From: Streptomyces sp. TSRI0107
GTDB taxonomy: Bacteria > Actinomycetota > Actinomycetes > Streptomycetales > Streptomycetaceae
NCBI RefSeq assembly: GCF_001905845.1
Contig: NZ_LIVZ01000004.1
Span: forward strand, 620,001 to 684,000
Length of the DNA: 64,000 nucleotides
Direction: 5' to 3'
Shown piece after piece: positions 32,500-41,577 of this stretch. Under the pieces are notes generated by a model. It did no database searches and was not told the DNA's origin. It was given only the letters and a program-made list of their open reading frames with translations. Position 1 is the first letter of the stretch. Every line of letters begins with the position of its first letter. The translations under genes were made by a program, and so were the position numbers.

Positions 32500-34143
32500 T
32501 CAGACGGGGCGCAGGGCCACCAGGGCCTCGGCGGTGCCGACGACCATGCCGCCCTCCGGCGTGACCGCGACGGCCGTCACCGGCTGGCCCGGCCGGAAGG
32601 AGCGCCGTACCCCGGTGTCGAGGACGTGGTGGTCCACCCGGCCGTCCGACCAGGCCACCGCCAGCACCGGCCCCGTCTCGGCGACGTACCGCGCACTCAA
32701 CGCCGTCACCGCGCACGGGCGTTCCACGACCGGCGTGGCGAGCGGATCGCCGCCCGGACCCCAGGCCCGCACCCGTCCGTCCACGCCGCCGCTGTACAGC
32801 AACGGGACGTCCGAAGGCGGCAGTTGACAGACCGTCAGGGCGGTCACCCGGCCCTCGTGCAGACGGGCGGAGCGGGTGACGGCGGGCAGGTGCACGGTGC
32901 CGCCGGCGTCCCCCACCGCGGCCAGGCCGCTCGGGCCGGTCGCCAGCGCCGTCGCCTCGCAGGCCTCCGCCAGTGCCTTCGCCGCCTCCTCCTGGGCGGG
33001 CCCGGCGTCCTCGGCGACCAGCGCCTCCAGTCCGGTCGGGCGGGCCACCAGGGCGCGGTCCACGTGGACCCGGCCCCGCGCGTCCAGCACGAGGACGGCG
33101 CCGTCGGGCAGCGCCGCCAGGGCCGTCGCCCCCGGATACGGCTCGGGCAGCCGGCCCTCGGCTGCTGCGGTCCCGGCGTCCAGGACCCGTACGGTGCCCT
33201 GGTGGTCGCAGCTCAGCAGACGCCCGCCGGTGTGGGCGAGGGCGAGCGCCGGCCCCGGCCACGGAGGCCGCACATCACCTCGTACCCGGGACCACGCCAT
33301 CCGCCACGGGGCGTCCGCCGCCGCCTCGTCCAGGGCGGGCGCCAGCCGCGGGTCCGCCGTGTCGCCGAGTGCGGCCCGCAGCGCGAGGGCCCGCGACGCG
33401 GGCGGCTGAGCGGCGACCAGCGCCTGCCCGGCGCGCAGCCAGGCGTCCCGCAGCCCTCCGTGCGCGTCGGCGGCGGTCTCGTAAGCCGTCGTCAGCCGGT
33501 ACGGGTCGGCGGCGAGGACCGCGACCGGGTCGTCCAGGCCGGGCAGGGAGTCCGCCTGCTCCGGCGGCGCCTCGGGGCGCTCCGCGTGCCCGTCCCGCTC
33601 CCACTCCGCCCGCCGTGCCTCGTCCGTCCAGCGGGGGTCGTCCAGGTCCAGGACGGCGGCGTCGCCGGCGGCGGCCGGCCGGGGCGTGTCCCCGGTGCGG
33701 ACCTCGACGACCAGGCGGAGGTGCCTCACCCCGACGAGCAGGTCGACGAGGGCGGCCGTCGCCTCCGGGTCGGCGGCGCCGTGCAGTTCCGGCAGGACGA
33801 TCACCGTGCGGCGGGCGTCCGCGGCCAGCGCCCGCGCCAGCTCGCCCGGTGTCCGCGCCGCCACGCCCAGCTGGTCGGCGAGCATCCACGCCAGTGCCCG
33901 TACGCCGAGTCCGCCGGCCGGGGCGAAGGCGTGCACCCGGCGTTCCGCCGCCGTGCCCGGCCGGGTGCCGTGCCCGACCAGCCAGGCGAGCAGCGTCGAC
34001 TTGCCGCAGCCCGCGGAGCCCGTGACGACGCACAGGCCGGGCGCCTTCGGGTCGGCGAGCCAGCCGAGCAGGGCCGCCGCGGCGGGTTCGCGTCCGGCGG
34101 CGGGCCGTGCCCAGCGCTGCCCGCCGGATGCGGGCGCGGTCAC
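32500..34143 (-). CDS. P-loop NTPase with C-terminal WD40-like beta-propeller
   Basis: A 547-residue protein that starts with a GTG at 34143 overlapping the previous gene by 4 bp. The N-terminal part (about 1-290) is a STAND-like NTPase with Walker A VVTGSAGCGKSTLLAW and a Walker B-like RRTVIVLPELHGA. The C-terminal half has about six short repeats ending in G-V-A-W or D-G-R-V type strands (GTVRVLD, GRVHVD, GTVHLP, GRVRAW, GRVDHH), consistent with a beta-propeller sensor. This NTPase-plus-propeller plan is typical of STAND sensors in bacterial conflict systems. It is translationally coupled to the SUKH-4/deaminase fusion gene. Confidence 0.82.
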   Translation of the reverse strand: MTAPASGGQRWARPAAGREPAAAALLGWLADPKAPGLCVVTGSAGCGKSTLLAWLVGHGTRPGTAAERRVHAFAPAGGLGVRALAWMLADQLGVAARTPGELARALAADARRTVIVLPELHGAADPEATAALVDLLVGVRHLRLVVEVRTGDTPRPAAAGDAAVLDLDDPRWTDEARRAEWERDGHAERPEAPPEQADSLPGLDDPVAVLAADPYRLTTAYETAADAHGGLRDAWLRAGQALVAAQPPASRALALRAALGDTADPRLAPALDEAAADAPWRMAWSRVRGDVRPPWPGPALALAHTGGRLLSCDHQGTVRVLDAGTAAAEGRLPEPYPGATALAALPDGAVLVLDARGRVHVDRALVARPTGLEALVAEDAGPAQEEAAKALAEACEATALATGPSGLAAVGDAGGTVHLPAVTRSARLHEGRVTALTVCQLPPSDVPLLYSGGVDGRVRAWGPGGDPLATPVVERPCAVTALSARYVAETGPVLAVAWSDGRVDHHVLDTGVRRSFRPGQPVTAVAVTPEGGMVVGTAEALVALRPV

Positions 34144-35024
34144 CGCGGCCCCTGCTGGGCGGCGTGCGTGATCAGCTCCTTCATGCCTTCCTCGCGGGAG
34201 TCGGCGGTGTCGCCGTAGTCGAAGCTGTGGGTGAACTCGGCGTGCGGGAAGAGCCGCTGGAGCCAGACGGCGCAGTAGTGGCCCGGCATCATGCACGGTT
34301 CGAGTTCGCAGTAGACGCGCCGCACCTGTTCGGGCTGGACGCCCTGCCCGGCGAGCCGGTCCCAGACCAGTTCCTCGGGGTGCGGGCGGCCGGGGCCGGT
34401 CGCGTCGGTGACGATCTGCTTCTGCCCGTCGCCGTCGACGTACTCGAAGGCGGCGGAGAACGGGAAGTTGAGGGTGTGGCGTACGTCGTCCAGGACGCGC
34501 GGCCACCAGCTCTCCCGGTTCTCGAACGCGGCCGGGTCGAGGGACCGCAGCTCGGCGTTCAGCTCCCGGAAGGCGGCCGCGGCGACCGGCAGGCTCTCGG
34601 CGGCGGCGATGACGGGCATCCGGCGGTCGAGCGCGGCCAGCGACCGGTTGAAGGCGTCGACGCCGGAGCTGACGTACAGGTCGTCCATGCCGAACTGGCC
34701 GAGAAACAGCGCCTGCACGGCCCCGTCGGCGCGGACGCAGATCTGGCCCAGCCGGTCGGTGCCCAGCCGCACCAGGTCGGCGATCGTGTCCGGGACGGTC
34801 ACCCCGTGGTGGCCCGCGAACAGGCCGAGGGTCGGGGCGTCGGTCTCGCGGGCGGCGGTGAAGTACGAGCCGACGTGCAGCGGTACCCCGGTACGGGCGA
34901 GGAGCGCCCGCGCCTCCTCCGGGATCCCGCCGGCGTACGCGGCCGGGACGTCGAGGCGGCGCATGCCCTCCGGGCCGAAGTGCTGGGCGGACGGATCCGG
35001 CGGAGGCGTGTTCTCGGACGGCAT
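34140..35024 (-). CDS. SUKH-4 immunity domain fused to a nucleic acid/nucleotide deaminase domain
   Basis: A 294-residue protein. The N-terminal half (about 20-150) is SUKH-4-like (LDVPAAYAGGIPEEARALLARTG, VPLHVGSYFTA, IADLVRLGTDRLGQICVRADGAV, DAFNRSLAALDRRMPVI). The C-terminal half (about 180-275) is a deaminase domain aligning with the toxin at 30645-32360: His215 and Glu217 in HPEE, Cys244 in EPC and Cys251 in HYC, with the same C-x6-C spacing. It keeps the catalytic residues, so it is not merely an immunity protein. It overlaps the propeller NTPase gene by 4 bp and has no export domain, suggesting an intracellular role. Confidence 0.8.
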   Translation of the reverse strand: MPSENTPPPDPSAQHFGPEGMRRLDVPAAYAGGIPEEARALLARTGVPLHVGSYFTAARETDAPTLGLFAGHHGVTVPDTIADLVRLGTDRLGQICVRADGAVQALFLGQFGMDDLYVSSGVDAFNRSLAALDRRMPVIAAAESLPVAAAAFRELNAELRSLDPAAFENRESWWPRVLDDVRHTLNFPFSAAFEYVDGDGQKQIVTDATGPGRPHPEELVWDRLAGQGVQPEQVRRVYCELEPCMMPGHYCAVWLQRLFPHAEFTHSFDYGDTADSREEGMKELITHAAQQGPR

Positions 35025-35110
35025 CGGGGCCTCTCACAGACAGGCGGCGGAACGGAACCGAACCGACCCTAGCCGCCGGGCCGCGCGGACCGACAGTCCA
35101 GGCCCGCGGC

Positions 35111-36016
35111 TCAGACCGTCAGTCCCCGCACCAGCAGGTCGAGGAGCGCGCACGCGAACAGGGCGATGCCGATGAACCCGTTGACGGAGAAGAACGCCCG
35201 GTTGAGGCGGGACAGGTCGTGGGGGCGGACGATGGTGTGCTCGTAGACGAACGCGCCCGCGACGATCAGCAGGCCCAGCCAGAAGAAGGCACCGGCGTCC
35301 GTCGCCAGCGCGTACCAGACGAACAGGCCCGTCGTCACGGCGTGGCAGGCCCGCGCGCCCCAGATCGCCGCCGGGATGCCGAACCGGGCCGGGACCGAGC
35401 GGACCCCGATCTCGCGGTCGGTCTCGACGTCCTGGCAGGCGTAGATGAGGTCGAAACCGCCGATCCAGATGCCGACCGCGAGCCCGAGGATCACCGCGTC
35501 CCAGGACCACTCCCCGGTGATCGCCAGCCAGCCGCCGACCGGGCCCATCGCCTGGGCGAGGCCCAGGATGGCCTGCGGGAAGTTCGTGAACCGCTTGCCG
35601 TACGGGTAGACGACCATCGGCACGACGGCGACCGGGGCCAGGGCCAGGCACAGCGGGTTCAGCAGGGCCGCCGAGCCCAGGAACACCACGACCGCGACCA
35701 GCGCGCCGGTCCAGGCGTGCTTCACCGACATCGCGCCGGTCACCAGCTCCCGGTGCGCGGTGCGCGGGTTCCGGGCGTCGATCTCGCGGTCGATGATCCG
35801 GTTGACGGCCATGGCGAAGGTGCGCAGGCCGACCATGCAGACCGTGACGAGCAGCAGCCGGCCCCAGTGGATGTTCCGGTCCAGCTGGAACATCGCGGTG
35901 AGGGAGGCGATGTAGGCGAAGGGCAGCGCGAAGATCGAGTGCTCGATCATCACCAGGCGCAGGAACGCCTTGGTCCGCCCGGGCTGGGGGATCGCCGCGG
36001 AGGCCGCGCCGCTCAC
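35111..36016 (-). CDS. mqnP: Menaquinone biosynthesis prenyltransferase MqnP (UbiA family)
   Basis: A 301-residue UbiA-type membrane prenyltransferase with eight or nine helices. The first aspartate-rich motif is NRIIDREIDARNPRT and the second is DVETDREIG, both Mg-pyrophosphate binding. It starts at a GTG at 36016 whose last two bases overlap the upstream ubiD-like TGA. In the futalosine pathway it prenylates 1,4-dihydroxy-6-naphthoate. The adjacent decarboxylase and the nearby flavin prenyltransferase gene support this assignment. The toxin island begins 86 bp downstream. Confidence 0.93.
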   Translation of the reverse strand: MSGAASAAIPQPGRTKAFLRLVMIEHSIFALPFAYIASLTAMFQLDRNIHWGRLLLVTVCMVGLRTFAMAVNRIIDREIDARNPRTAHRELVTGAMSVKHAWTGALVAVVVFLGSAALLNPLCLALAPVAVVPMVVYPYGKRFTNFPQAILGLAQAMGPVGGWLAITGEWSWDAVILGLAVGIWIGGFDLIYACQDVETDREIGVRSVPARFGIPAAIWGARACHAVTTGLFVWYALATDAGAFFWLGLLIVAGAFVYEHTIVRPHDLSRLNRAFFSVNGFIGIALFACALLDLLVRGLTV

Positions 36017-37470
36017 AGTCCGTACTCCTTCCACCTGCGGTCCACCTTCGCCGCCGTGTCCGGGTCGGACTCCACCATGTCCGGCCAGCCGCCGTCGCGG
36101 GTGTAGCCCTCCTCCGGCCATTTCCTCGTCGCGTCGATGCCCGCCTTGCCGCCCCAGAACTGCTGGTAGGAGGCGTGGTCGAGGTGGTCGACGGGGCCTT
36201 CGACGACCGTCAGGTCACGGGCGTAGTCCGTGTTCCCGAGCGCCCGCCAGGCGACCTCGTGCAGGTCGTGGACGTCGCAGTCGGAGTCCACGACGACGAT
36301 CAGCTTGGTCAGGGACATCATGTGCGCGCCCCAGATGGCGCTCATCACCTTCTGCGCGTGCTTGGGGTACTTCTTGTCGATCGAGACGATGGCGCAGTTG
36401 TGGAAGCCGCCGGCCTCGGGCAGGTGGTAGTCGACGATGTCCGGGACGATGATCTTCAGCAGGGGGAGGAAGAACCGTTCCGTGGCGCGGCCCAGCGGGC
36501 CGTCCTCCGTCGGCGGGCGGCCGACGACGATCGACTGGAGCAGCGGGCGCTTCCGCATGGTCACGCAGTCGATCCTCAGCGCGGGGAACGGCTCCTGCGG
36601 GGTGTAGAAGCCGGTGTGGTCGCCGAACGGCCCCTCCGGCAGCATCTCGCCGGGCTCCAGCCAGCCCTCCAGGACGACCTCGGCGTTCGCCGGCACCTGC
36701 AGCGGCACGGTCTTGCAGTCGACCATCTCGATCCGCTTGCCCGCGACGAACCCGGCGAACAGGTACTCGTCGATGTCGCCGGGGAGCGGGGCGGTGGAGG
36801 CGTACGTCACGGCGGGCGGGCAGCCGAACGCGATCGCGACGGGCAGCCGCTCCCCGCGCCGGGCCGCCACCTGGTAGTGGTTGCGGCTGTCCTTGTGGAT
36901 CTGCCAGTGCATGCCGATGGTGCGCTTGTCGTGGCGCTGGAGGCGGTACAGCCCGAGGTTGCGGATGCCGGTCTCGGGGTCCTTGGTGTGGGTGAGCCCG
37001 AGGTTGAAGAAGGAGCCGCCGTCCTTGGGCCAGGTGAACAGCGCGGGCAGCCGGTCGAGGTCCACGTCGTCGCCGTGCAGCACGACCTCCTGCACGGGCG
37101 CGTTGTCCGGTTTGACCTTCTTCGGCGGTACGTGGGTCATCGCGCCGAGCTTCCCGAAGGCCTCCCGCACACCGACGAAGCCGTGCGGCAGCTCGGGCTT
37201 CAGCAGCCCGCCGATCTTGCCGCTGATCTCGTCGTACGACTTCAGCCCGAGGGCCTTCAGCAGCCGCCGGTCGGTCCCGAAGACGTTCATCGCGAGGGGC
37301 ATCGACGAGCCCTTCACGTTCTCGAAGAGCAGCGCGGGACCGCCGGCCTTGTTCACCCGGTCGACGATCTCCCCGACCTCCAGATGGGGGTCGACCTCCA
37401 CCTTGATGCGCTTCAGGTCTCCCTCGCGCTCCAGTGCCCTGAGCAGGGAGCGAAGATCGTCGTAAGCCAT
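36013..37470 (-). CDS. UbiD-family menaquinone biosynthesis decarboxylase
   Basis: A 485-residue UbiD-like prenylated-FMN-dependent decarboxylase. Family features are [47 protein letters not shown], and the E-R-E-type active-site region around [15 protein letters not shown] and AVWG. It removes a carboxylate in the last part of futalosine-dependent menaquinone synthesis, with the UbiX-like enzyme providing the cofactor. It overlaps mqnP by 4 bp and is the first gene of the menaquinone run. Confidence 0.92.
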   Translation of the reverse strand: MAYDDLRSLLRALEREGDLKRIKVEVDPHLEVGEIVDRVNKAGGPALLFENVKGSSMPLAMNVFGTDRRLLKALGLKSYDEISGKIGGLLKPELPHGFVGVREAFGKLGAMTHVPPKKVKPDNAPVQEVVLHGDDVDLDRLPALFTWPKDGGSFFNLGLTHTKDPETGIRNLGLYRLQRHDKRTIGMHWQIHKDSRNHYQVAARRGERLPVAIAFGCPPAVTYASTAPLPGDIDEYLFAGFVAGKRIEMVDCKTVPLQVPANAEVVLEGWLEPGEMLPEGPFGDHTGFYTPQEPFPALRIDCVTMRKRPLLQSIVVGRPPTEDGPLGRATERFFLPLLKIIVPDIVDYHLPEAGGFHNCAIVSIDKKYPKHAQKVMSAIWGAHMMSLTKLIVVVDSDCDVHDLHEVAWRALGNTDYARDLTVVEGPVDHLDHASYQQFWGGKAGIDATRKWPEEGYTRDGGWPDMVESDPDTAAKVDRRWKEYGL

Positions 37471-37558
37471 GGGGTCAAGTATCCCCGAGGGGCTACCCTG
37501 GCCCCGTCACGGGGGCCGCCTGCGCGGGTCCCGACCGCCGTTCCACTGGGGGTGCACC

Positions 37559-37906
37559 ATGCTCCGCGTCCTGATGTTCGTCGTGCCACTGGCCCTGAGC
37601 GTGTACGCGTTCATCGACTGCATCAGCACGGACGAGCAGGACATCCGCCACATGCCGAAGCCGCTGTGGGCGATCCTCGTGCTCCTGTTCCCCCTGGTCG
37701 GCTCGATCTCCTGGCTGATCGCCGGCAAGAAGCGCGCGCTCGCCGCCGACGGCTGGTCCGGGGTGCGGGGCGGCGGCGGCCGGTCGCGGCAGTGGGTCGC
37801 CCCGGACGACAACCCGGAGTTCCTGAAGTCCCTCGACAAGGACGGCGACGACAACGACGGCGGCGGCGAGGGCGAGAGCGACAAGAAGAAGCGGGACGAG
37901 CCCTGA
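37559..37906 (+). CDS. PLDc_N domain membrane protein
   Basis: A 115-residue protein. Two membrane helices ([18 protein letters not shown] and [21 protein letters not shown]) form a phospholipase D nuclease N-terminal (PLDc_N)-type domain. An acidic C-terminal tail ([22 protein letters not shown]) contains DNPEFL, common in actinobacterial versions. It lies one base upstream of a LysR gene and is divergent from the ubiD-like gene. The function is unknown, possibly membrane-associated. Confidence 0.82.
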   Translation: MLRVLMFVVPLALSVYAFIDCISTDEQDIRHMPKPLWAILVLLFPLVGSISWLIAGKKRALAADGWSGVRGGGGRSRQWVAPDDNPEFLKSLDKDGDDNDGGGEGESDKKKRDEP

Positions 37907-37907
37907 C

Positions 37908-38789
37908 GTGGAGCTGCGGCTGCTGGTCACCTTCGAGAAGGTCGCGACCGTCCTGAGCTTCACCCGGGCGGCGGCCGAGCTGAAGTACGCCCAGTCCAGT
38001 GTGACCAGCCAGATCCGTGCCCTGGAGTCCTCGCTGGGCGCGGAGCTGTTCGACCGGCTCGGCAGCCGCATCCGGCTGACGGAGGCGGGTGAGCGGCTGC
38101 TGCCGTACGCCCGCCGGATCCTGGAGCTGGCCGAGGAGGCGCGGTCGGCGGTCGCGGACGCCGAGGAGCCGGCGGGTTCGCTCACCGTCGGCACCATGGA
38201 GTCGCTGACGAACCACCGCCTGCCCCCGCTCCTGGAGCTCTTCCACCACCGCTATCCGAAGGTCCGCCTCTCGCTGCGCACGACGATCGGCGACGAGACC
38301 CGGCAGGCCCTGCGCCAGGGCACCTACGACCTGGGCTTCCTGATGGAGCGGGAGACCGAGCACGCCGGGCTGGAGACGGAGGTGCTGGCGGTCGAGCCGC
38401 TGGCCCTGGTCGCCGCCCCCGGCCACCCGCTCGCCGGCCGCCCGCTCAGCACCGCCGACCTTCTCCCCCAGTCCCTCCTCGCCACCGAACCGGGCTGCGC
38501 CTACCGCGACCTGTTCGAGCAGGAGCTGACCTCGCTGGCTCCCGTGGCGTTCATGGAGTTCGGCACGATCGAGGCGACCAAACGGGCGGCGGCGGCCGGT
38601 CTCGGGGTCTCGCTGCTGCCCGAGATCACGGTCGCCGCCGAACTCGCCGGGGGTTCCCTGGTACGGCTGGACTGGGAGCCGCCGTTCACGCTTCGGACGC
38701 AACTGGCGTGGCGGTCCGGGAAGCGGCTTCCGGCGCACGCCCGGCTGTTCCTGGAGCAGGCGCGGAAGCTGGCGTCCGAGCAAGGGTGA
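37908..38789 (+). CDS. LysR-family transcriptional regulator
   Basis: A 293-residue LysR protein. The winged helix is MELRLLVTFEKVATVLSFTRAAAELKYAQSSVTSQIRALES with a C-terminal effector domain (SLTVGTMESLTNHRLPPLLELF). The start is a GTG at 37908. Its 3' end overlaps the convergent EamA gene by 104 bp, an unusually long overlap. It probably regulates that EamA transporter, the normal role for a LysR next to a DMT-family exporter. Confidence 0.9.
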   Translation: MELRLLVTFEKVATVLSFTRAAAELKYAQSSVTSQIRALESSLGAELFDRLGSRIRLTEAGERLLPYARRILELAEEARSAVADAEEPAGSLTVGTMESLTNHRLPPLLELFHHRYPKVRLSLRTTIGDETRQALRQGTYDLGFLMERETEHAGLETEVLAVEPLALVAAPGHPLAGRPLSTADLLPQSLLATEPGCAYRDLFEQELTSLAPVAFMEFGTIEATKRAAAAGLGVSLLPEITVAAELAGGSLVRLDWEPPFTLRTQLAWRSGKRLPAHARLFLEQARKLASEQG

Positions 38790-39657
38790 CCTTGAGGCTG
38801 GCGGCGACGATCAGCGGGATGCCGAGCGCCTGCACGAGCCCGATGTGGTGGCCGTACACCGCCCAGTCCATGACCATCGCGACGGCCGGGTAGACGAAGG
38901 CGAGCACGGCGATCTTGGCCGTGGGCAGCTGGGCGTAGGCGGCGTACATCAGCACGTACATCAGCCCGGTGTGGATCACGCCGAGCCCGACCAGCCAGCC
39001 CCAGTCGGCGCCGGTCCCGCTCATCGCGCCGAAGTCCGCGAAGGGCAGCAGCAGCGGGATGCCGACGACGACCTGGACGAGGGCGATGAGGTGCGGGCGG
39101 ACGCCGGTGATGTGCTTGGTGACGACCGTGGACAGGCCGTAGAGGAGCGCGGCGAGCAGGGCCTGGCCGATGCCGAGGAGGTACCCGCCGCCGTCGGCGA
39201 AGTCGCCCGGGGTCACGCCGGAGACGAGGATCAGCCCGGCGAAGGCGACGGCGATCCAGCCGGTCCTGGCGGCGGTGAGCCGTTCCCGGAAGAGCAGCGC
39301 GCCGAGCAGCACCACGTAGAACGGCTGGGTGTGGTAGACGACGGTCGCCACGGAGATGGACGTGTTCTCGTACGACTGGAAGAGGAGCACCCAGTTGAAG
39401 ACGATGAACACCCCGCCGAGGACGGCGAGTCCGAGGGTGCGGGGCGTGAATCCGTGGTTCCTGAGCCAGCCGCGGGCGAGGACGTAGCCGCCGAGGGCGA
39501 GGGCGCCGAACAGGACGCGGAAGAAGACCACGTTGAAGGGCGAGGCGCCGGACTCGACGACGAAGACGCCGAGGGTGCCGGAGAGCACCATGGCGGCGGT
39601 CAGCTGGGCGGTGCCCTTGTGCTGCGACGCGGTCTGCGAGGAGGTCTGCGAGGTCAT
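38686..39657 (-). CDS. EamA/DMT-family permease
   Basis: A 323-residue membrane protein with about ten helices arranged as two EamA repeats: AMVLSGTLGVFVVESGASP and VFNWVLLFQSYENTSISVATVV in the first half, YGLSTVVTKHITGVRPHLIALVQ in the second. Such drug/metabolite transporters export amino acids, nucleosides or related metabolites. The last part encodes a Pro/Ala-rich tail in the region overlapping the LysR gene. It converges with LysR and is probably its target. Confidence 0.88.
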   Translation of the reverse strand: MTSQTSSQTASQHKGTAQLTAAMVLSGTLGVFVVESGASPFNVVFFRVLFGALALGGYVLARGWLRNHGFTPRTLGLAVLGGVFIVFNWVLLFQSYENTSISVATVVYHTQPFYVVLLGALLFRERLTAARTGWIAVAFAGLILVSGVTPGDFADGGGYLLGIGQALLAALLYGLSTVVTKHITGVRPHLIALVQVVVGIPLLLPFADFGAMSGTGADWGWLVGLGVIHTGLMYVLMYAAYAQLPTAKIAVLAFVYPAVAMVMDWAVYGHHIGLVQALGIPLIVAASLKVTLARTPASAPAPGTAGRAPEAASRTATPVASEA

Positions 39658-39753
39658 GCCCAGGACGCTACGAGCGGGCGAAGGCCCGGGTCCACGCGCC
39701 AGTGGGGCGTCCTGACGATGGGGCCATCGGCGGCGCCGATGGCCCCAGGTCGG

Positions 39754-41577
39754 TCACACCTTCGACCAGCGCTGGGAGGCCTGGCCGGCGCAGTTCGACG
39801 TCACCGTGTTGGTGTTCATCCCGAGGTCGAGGCACCCGCCGTTGCCGACGCTCACCAGCGAACCGCCCGAACCGGACCGCCACACCTGCGACGCCGAGCC
39901 GTCACAGGTTTTCACGAAGACGGCCTGCCCGAGCATGTTGGCGGCCAGGCAGCCGCCGGACTCCTTGTTGACCAGCCGGAATCCACCGGAGGTGCTGCTC
40001 ACGGTCCAGGAGGTGCCGGAACCGGCGCAGCCGCCGGTGTTCGCGGCGCCGTAGACCTGGGTGAGACATGTGCCGTCGTCGCCGTTGCGGTAGCGGCCGG
40101 TGGAGGAGGCGGGGGCGGGCGCGGGGGCCGGGGCGGCGGTGACCGGGTCCGAACCGGAGCCGCCCGATCCGCCGGAGTCGCCGGTGCTGCCGGTACTCCC
40201 GGATCCGCCGGAGTCACCGGCGCCCGATCCGCCGTCGCCGTCGTCGGAGACGCCGGAGCCGTCGGCGGCCCCGGATCCCCCGGAGGCGCTGCCGCCACCG
40301 CCGTCCTCGCCGCGCTCCTCGCCGTCCTCGTCCTTCCCCTTGCCCTTGTCCTTGCCGGGTGAGGCGGACGCACGGTCCTCGGGTGCGGTGCCGGTGGGGT
40401 CGGGTGCGGCCGACGACGAGACCGTGACGGTCGGCGTGACGCCGGCCCGGTCCCGGTCCGGGTCGGAGGTGTGCGGGAGGTACTGGAGGGCGAGGGTCGT
40501 GGTGGTCGCCACGACGACGACCGGTACGACGGCCAGGACGACGCGGGTACGCCGCCGCTCACGGCGCGGCTGCTCCGGCCGGGACCCCTGCCCTTCGACG
40601 ACCGGCGTCGGCGTCGGTGCCGGTTCCGGTGCCGGCGCGTCCGGCAGGGGCAGTTCGCCGGGGTCGGGCGTGCCGGCGGCGAAGCCGGCGCGTTCGGCGA
40701 GCGGTCCGGTGATGGACTCCGGCCACGGCGGCGCCTCGAAGGGCCCGTGCGCCTCGGCGAGTTCGAGCAGCTCGGCGGCGGTGGGGCGGCCCTCCGGGTC
40801 CTTGTCCAGGCAGGACGCGACGGCCTCGGCGAGGTCGGCGTCGAGTTCGCGCAGCGGCGCGAGGTCGGGCTGTTCGTGCACGATCCGGTAGAGCACCCCG
40901 TGCCCGGACTCGTCGCCGAAGGGCGGGCGCCCGCTGGCGGCGAACGCGACGACGGACCCCAGCGCGAAGACGTCCACGGCCCCGGTGAGCCGCCGGGCGC
41001 CCGAGGCCTGCTCGGGGGACATGTAGGCGGGGGTGCCCACCACCATGCCGGTGCGGGTCAGCTGGCTCTGCTCGGCGGCGCGGGCGACCCCGAAGTCGAT
41101 GAGGGTGACGCCGTCCAGGGTGAGCATGACGTTGGACGGCTTGAGGTCCCGGTGCACCATGTCCAGCGCGTGCACCGCCGTCAGCGCGGAGGCGGCCTCC
41201 CGCAGCAGCACCCACAGGGCCCGCACGGGCAGCGGACCGCCGTGCCGGGCGACGGCCTCGTGCAGGGTCAGTCCGGGCACATACGCGGTGGCGAACCAGG
41301 GCGGCGTGGCGTCCCGGTCGCTGGCGAGCAGCGGCGCGGTGGCCGTCCCGGGCAGCCGGGCGAGGTTGTCCAGCTCGTGCCCGAAGCGCCGTACGAAGTC
41401 CTTGTCCTCGCCGACGACGGAGGGCAGCAACTGCTTGACGGCGGCGTACCGGCCCTCGTGCACGCCGAGGTAGACCCGCCCCATGCCGCCGGCGCCGAGC
41501 CGTCCGAGCAGCGGGATCGGACCGATCCGCCGGGGGTCGTCGTCCCCCAGCGGCTCGGTTCCGGGAGCACCGCTCAT
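39754..41577 (-). CDS. Serine/threonine kinase with extracellular ricin-type lectin domain
   Basis: A 607-residue PknB-like kinase. Motifs are GAGGMG, Lys in AAVKQL, HRDLKPSN, DFGVAR and GTPAYMSPEQ. A Pro/Arg cytoplasmic linker ends at a membrane helix (VVLAVVPVVVVATTTTLALQY). A long Ser/Gly/Asp low-complexity spacer (about 410-475) precedes a C-terminal ricin B-type beta-trefoil (YRNGDDGTCLTQ, ESGGCLAANM, NGGCLDLGM, ASQRWSKV). The lectin probably senses a carbohydrate outside. Its ATG overlaps the lipoprotein stop (ATGA), so sensor kinase and lipoprotein are coexpressed. Confidence 0.88.
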   Translation of the reverse strand: MSGAPGTEPLGDDDPRRIGPIPLLGRLGAGGMGRVYLGVHEGRYAAVKQLLPSVVGEDKDFVRRFGHELDNLARLPGTATAPLLASDRDATPPWFATAYVPGLTLHEAVARHGGPLPVRALWVLLREAASALTAVHALDMVHRDLKPSNVMLTLDGVTLIDFGVARAAEQSQLTRTGMVVGTPAYMSPEQASGARRLTGAVDVFALGSVVAFAASGRPPFGDESGHGVLYRIVHEQPDLAPLRELDADLAEAVASCLDKDPEGRPTAAELLELAEAHGPFEAPPWPESITGPLAERAGFAAGTPDPGELPLPDAPAPEPAPTPTPVVEGQGSRPEQPRRERRRTRVVLAVVPVVVVATTTTLALQYLPHTSDPDRDRAGVTPTVTVSSSAAPDPTGTAPEDRASASPGKDKGKGKDEDGEERGEDGGGGSASGGSGAADGSGVSDDGDGGSGAGDSGGSGSTGSTGDSGGSGGSGSDPVTAAPAPAPAPASSTGRYRNGDDGTCLTQVYGAANTGGCAGSGTSWTVSSTSGGFRLVNKESGGCLAANMLGQAVFVKTCDGSASQVWRSGSGGSLVSVGNGGCLDLGMNTNTVTSNCAGQASQRWSKV

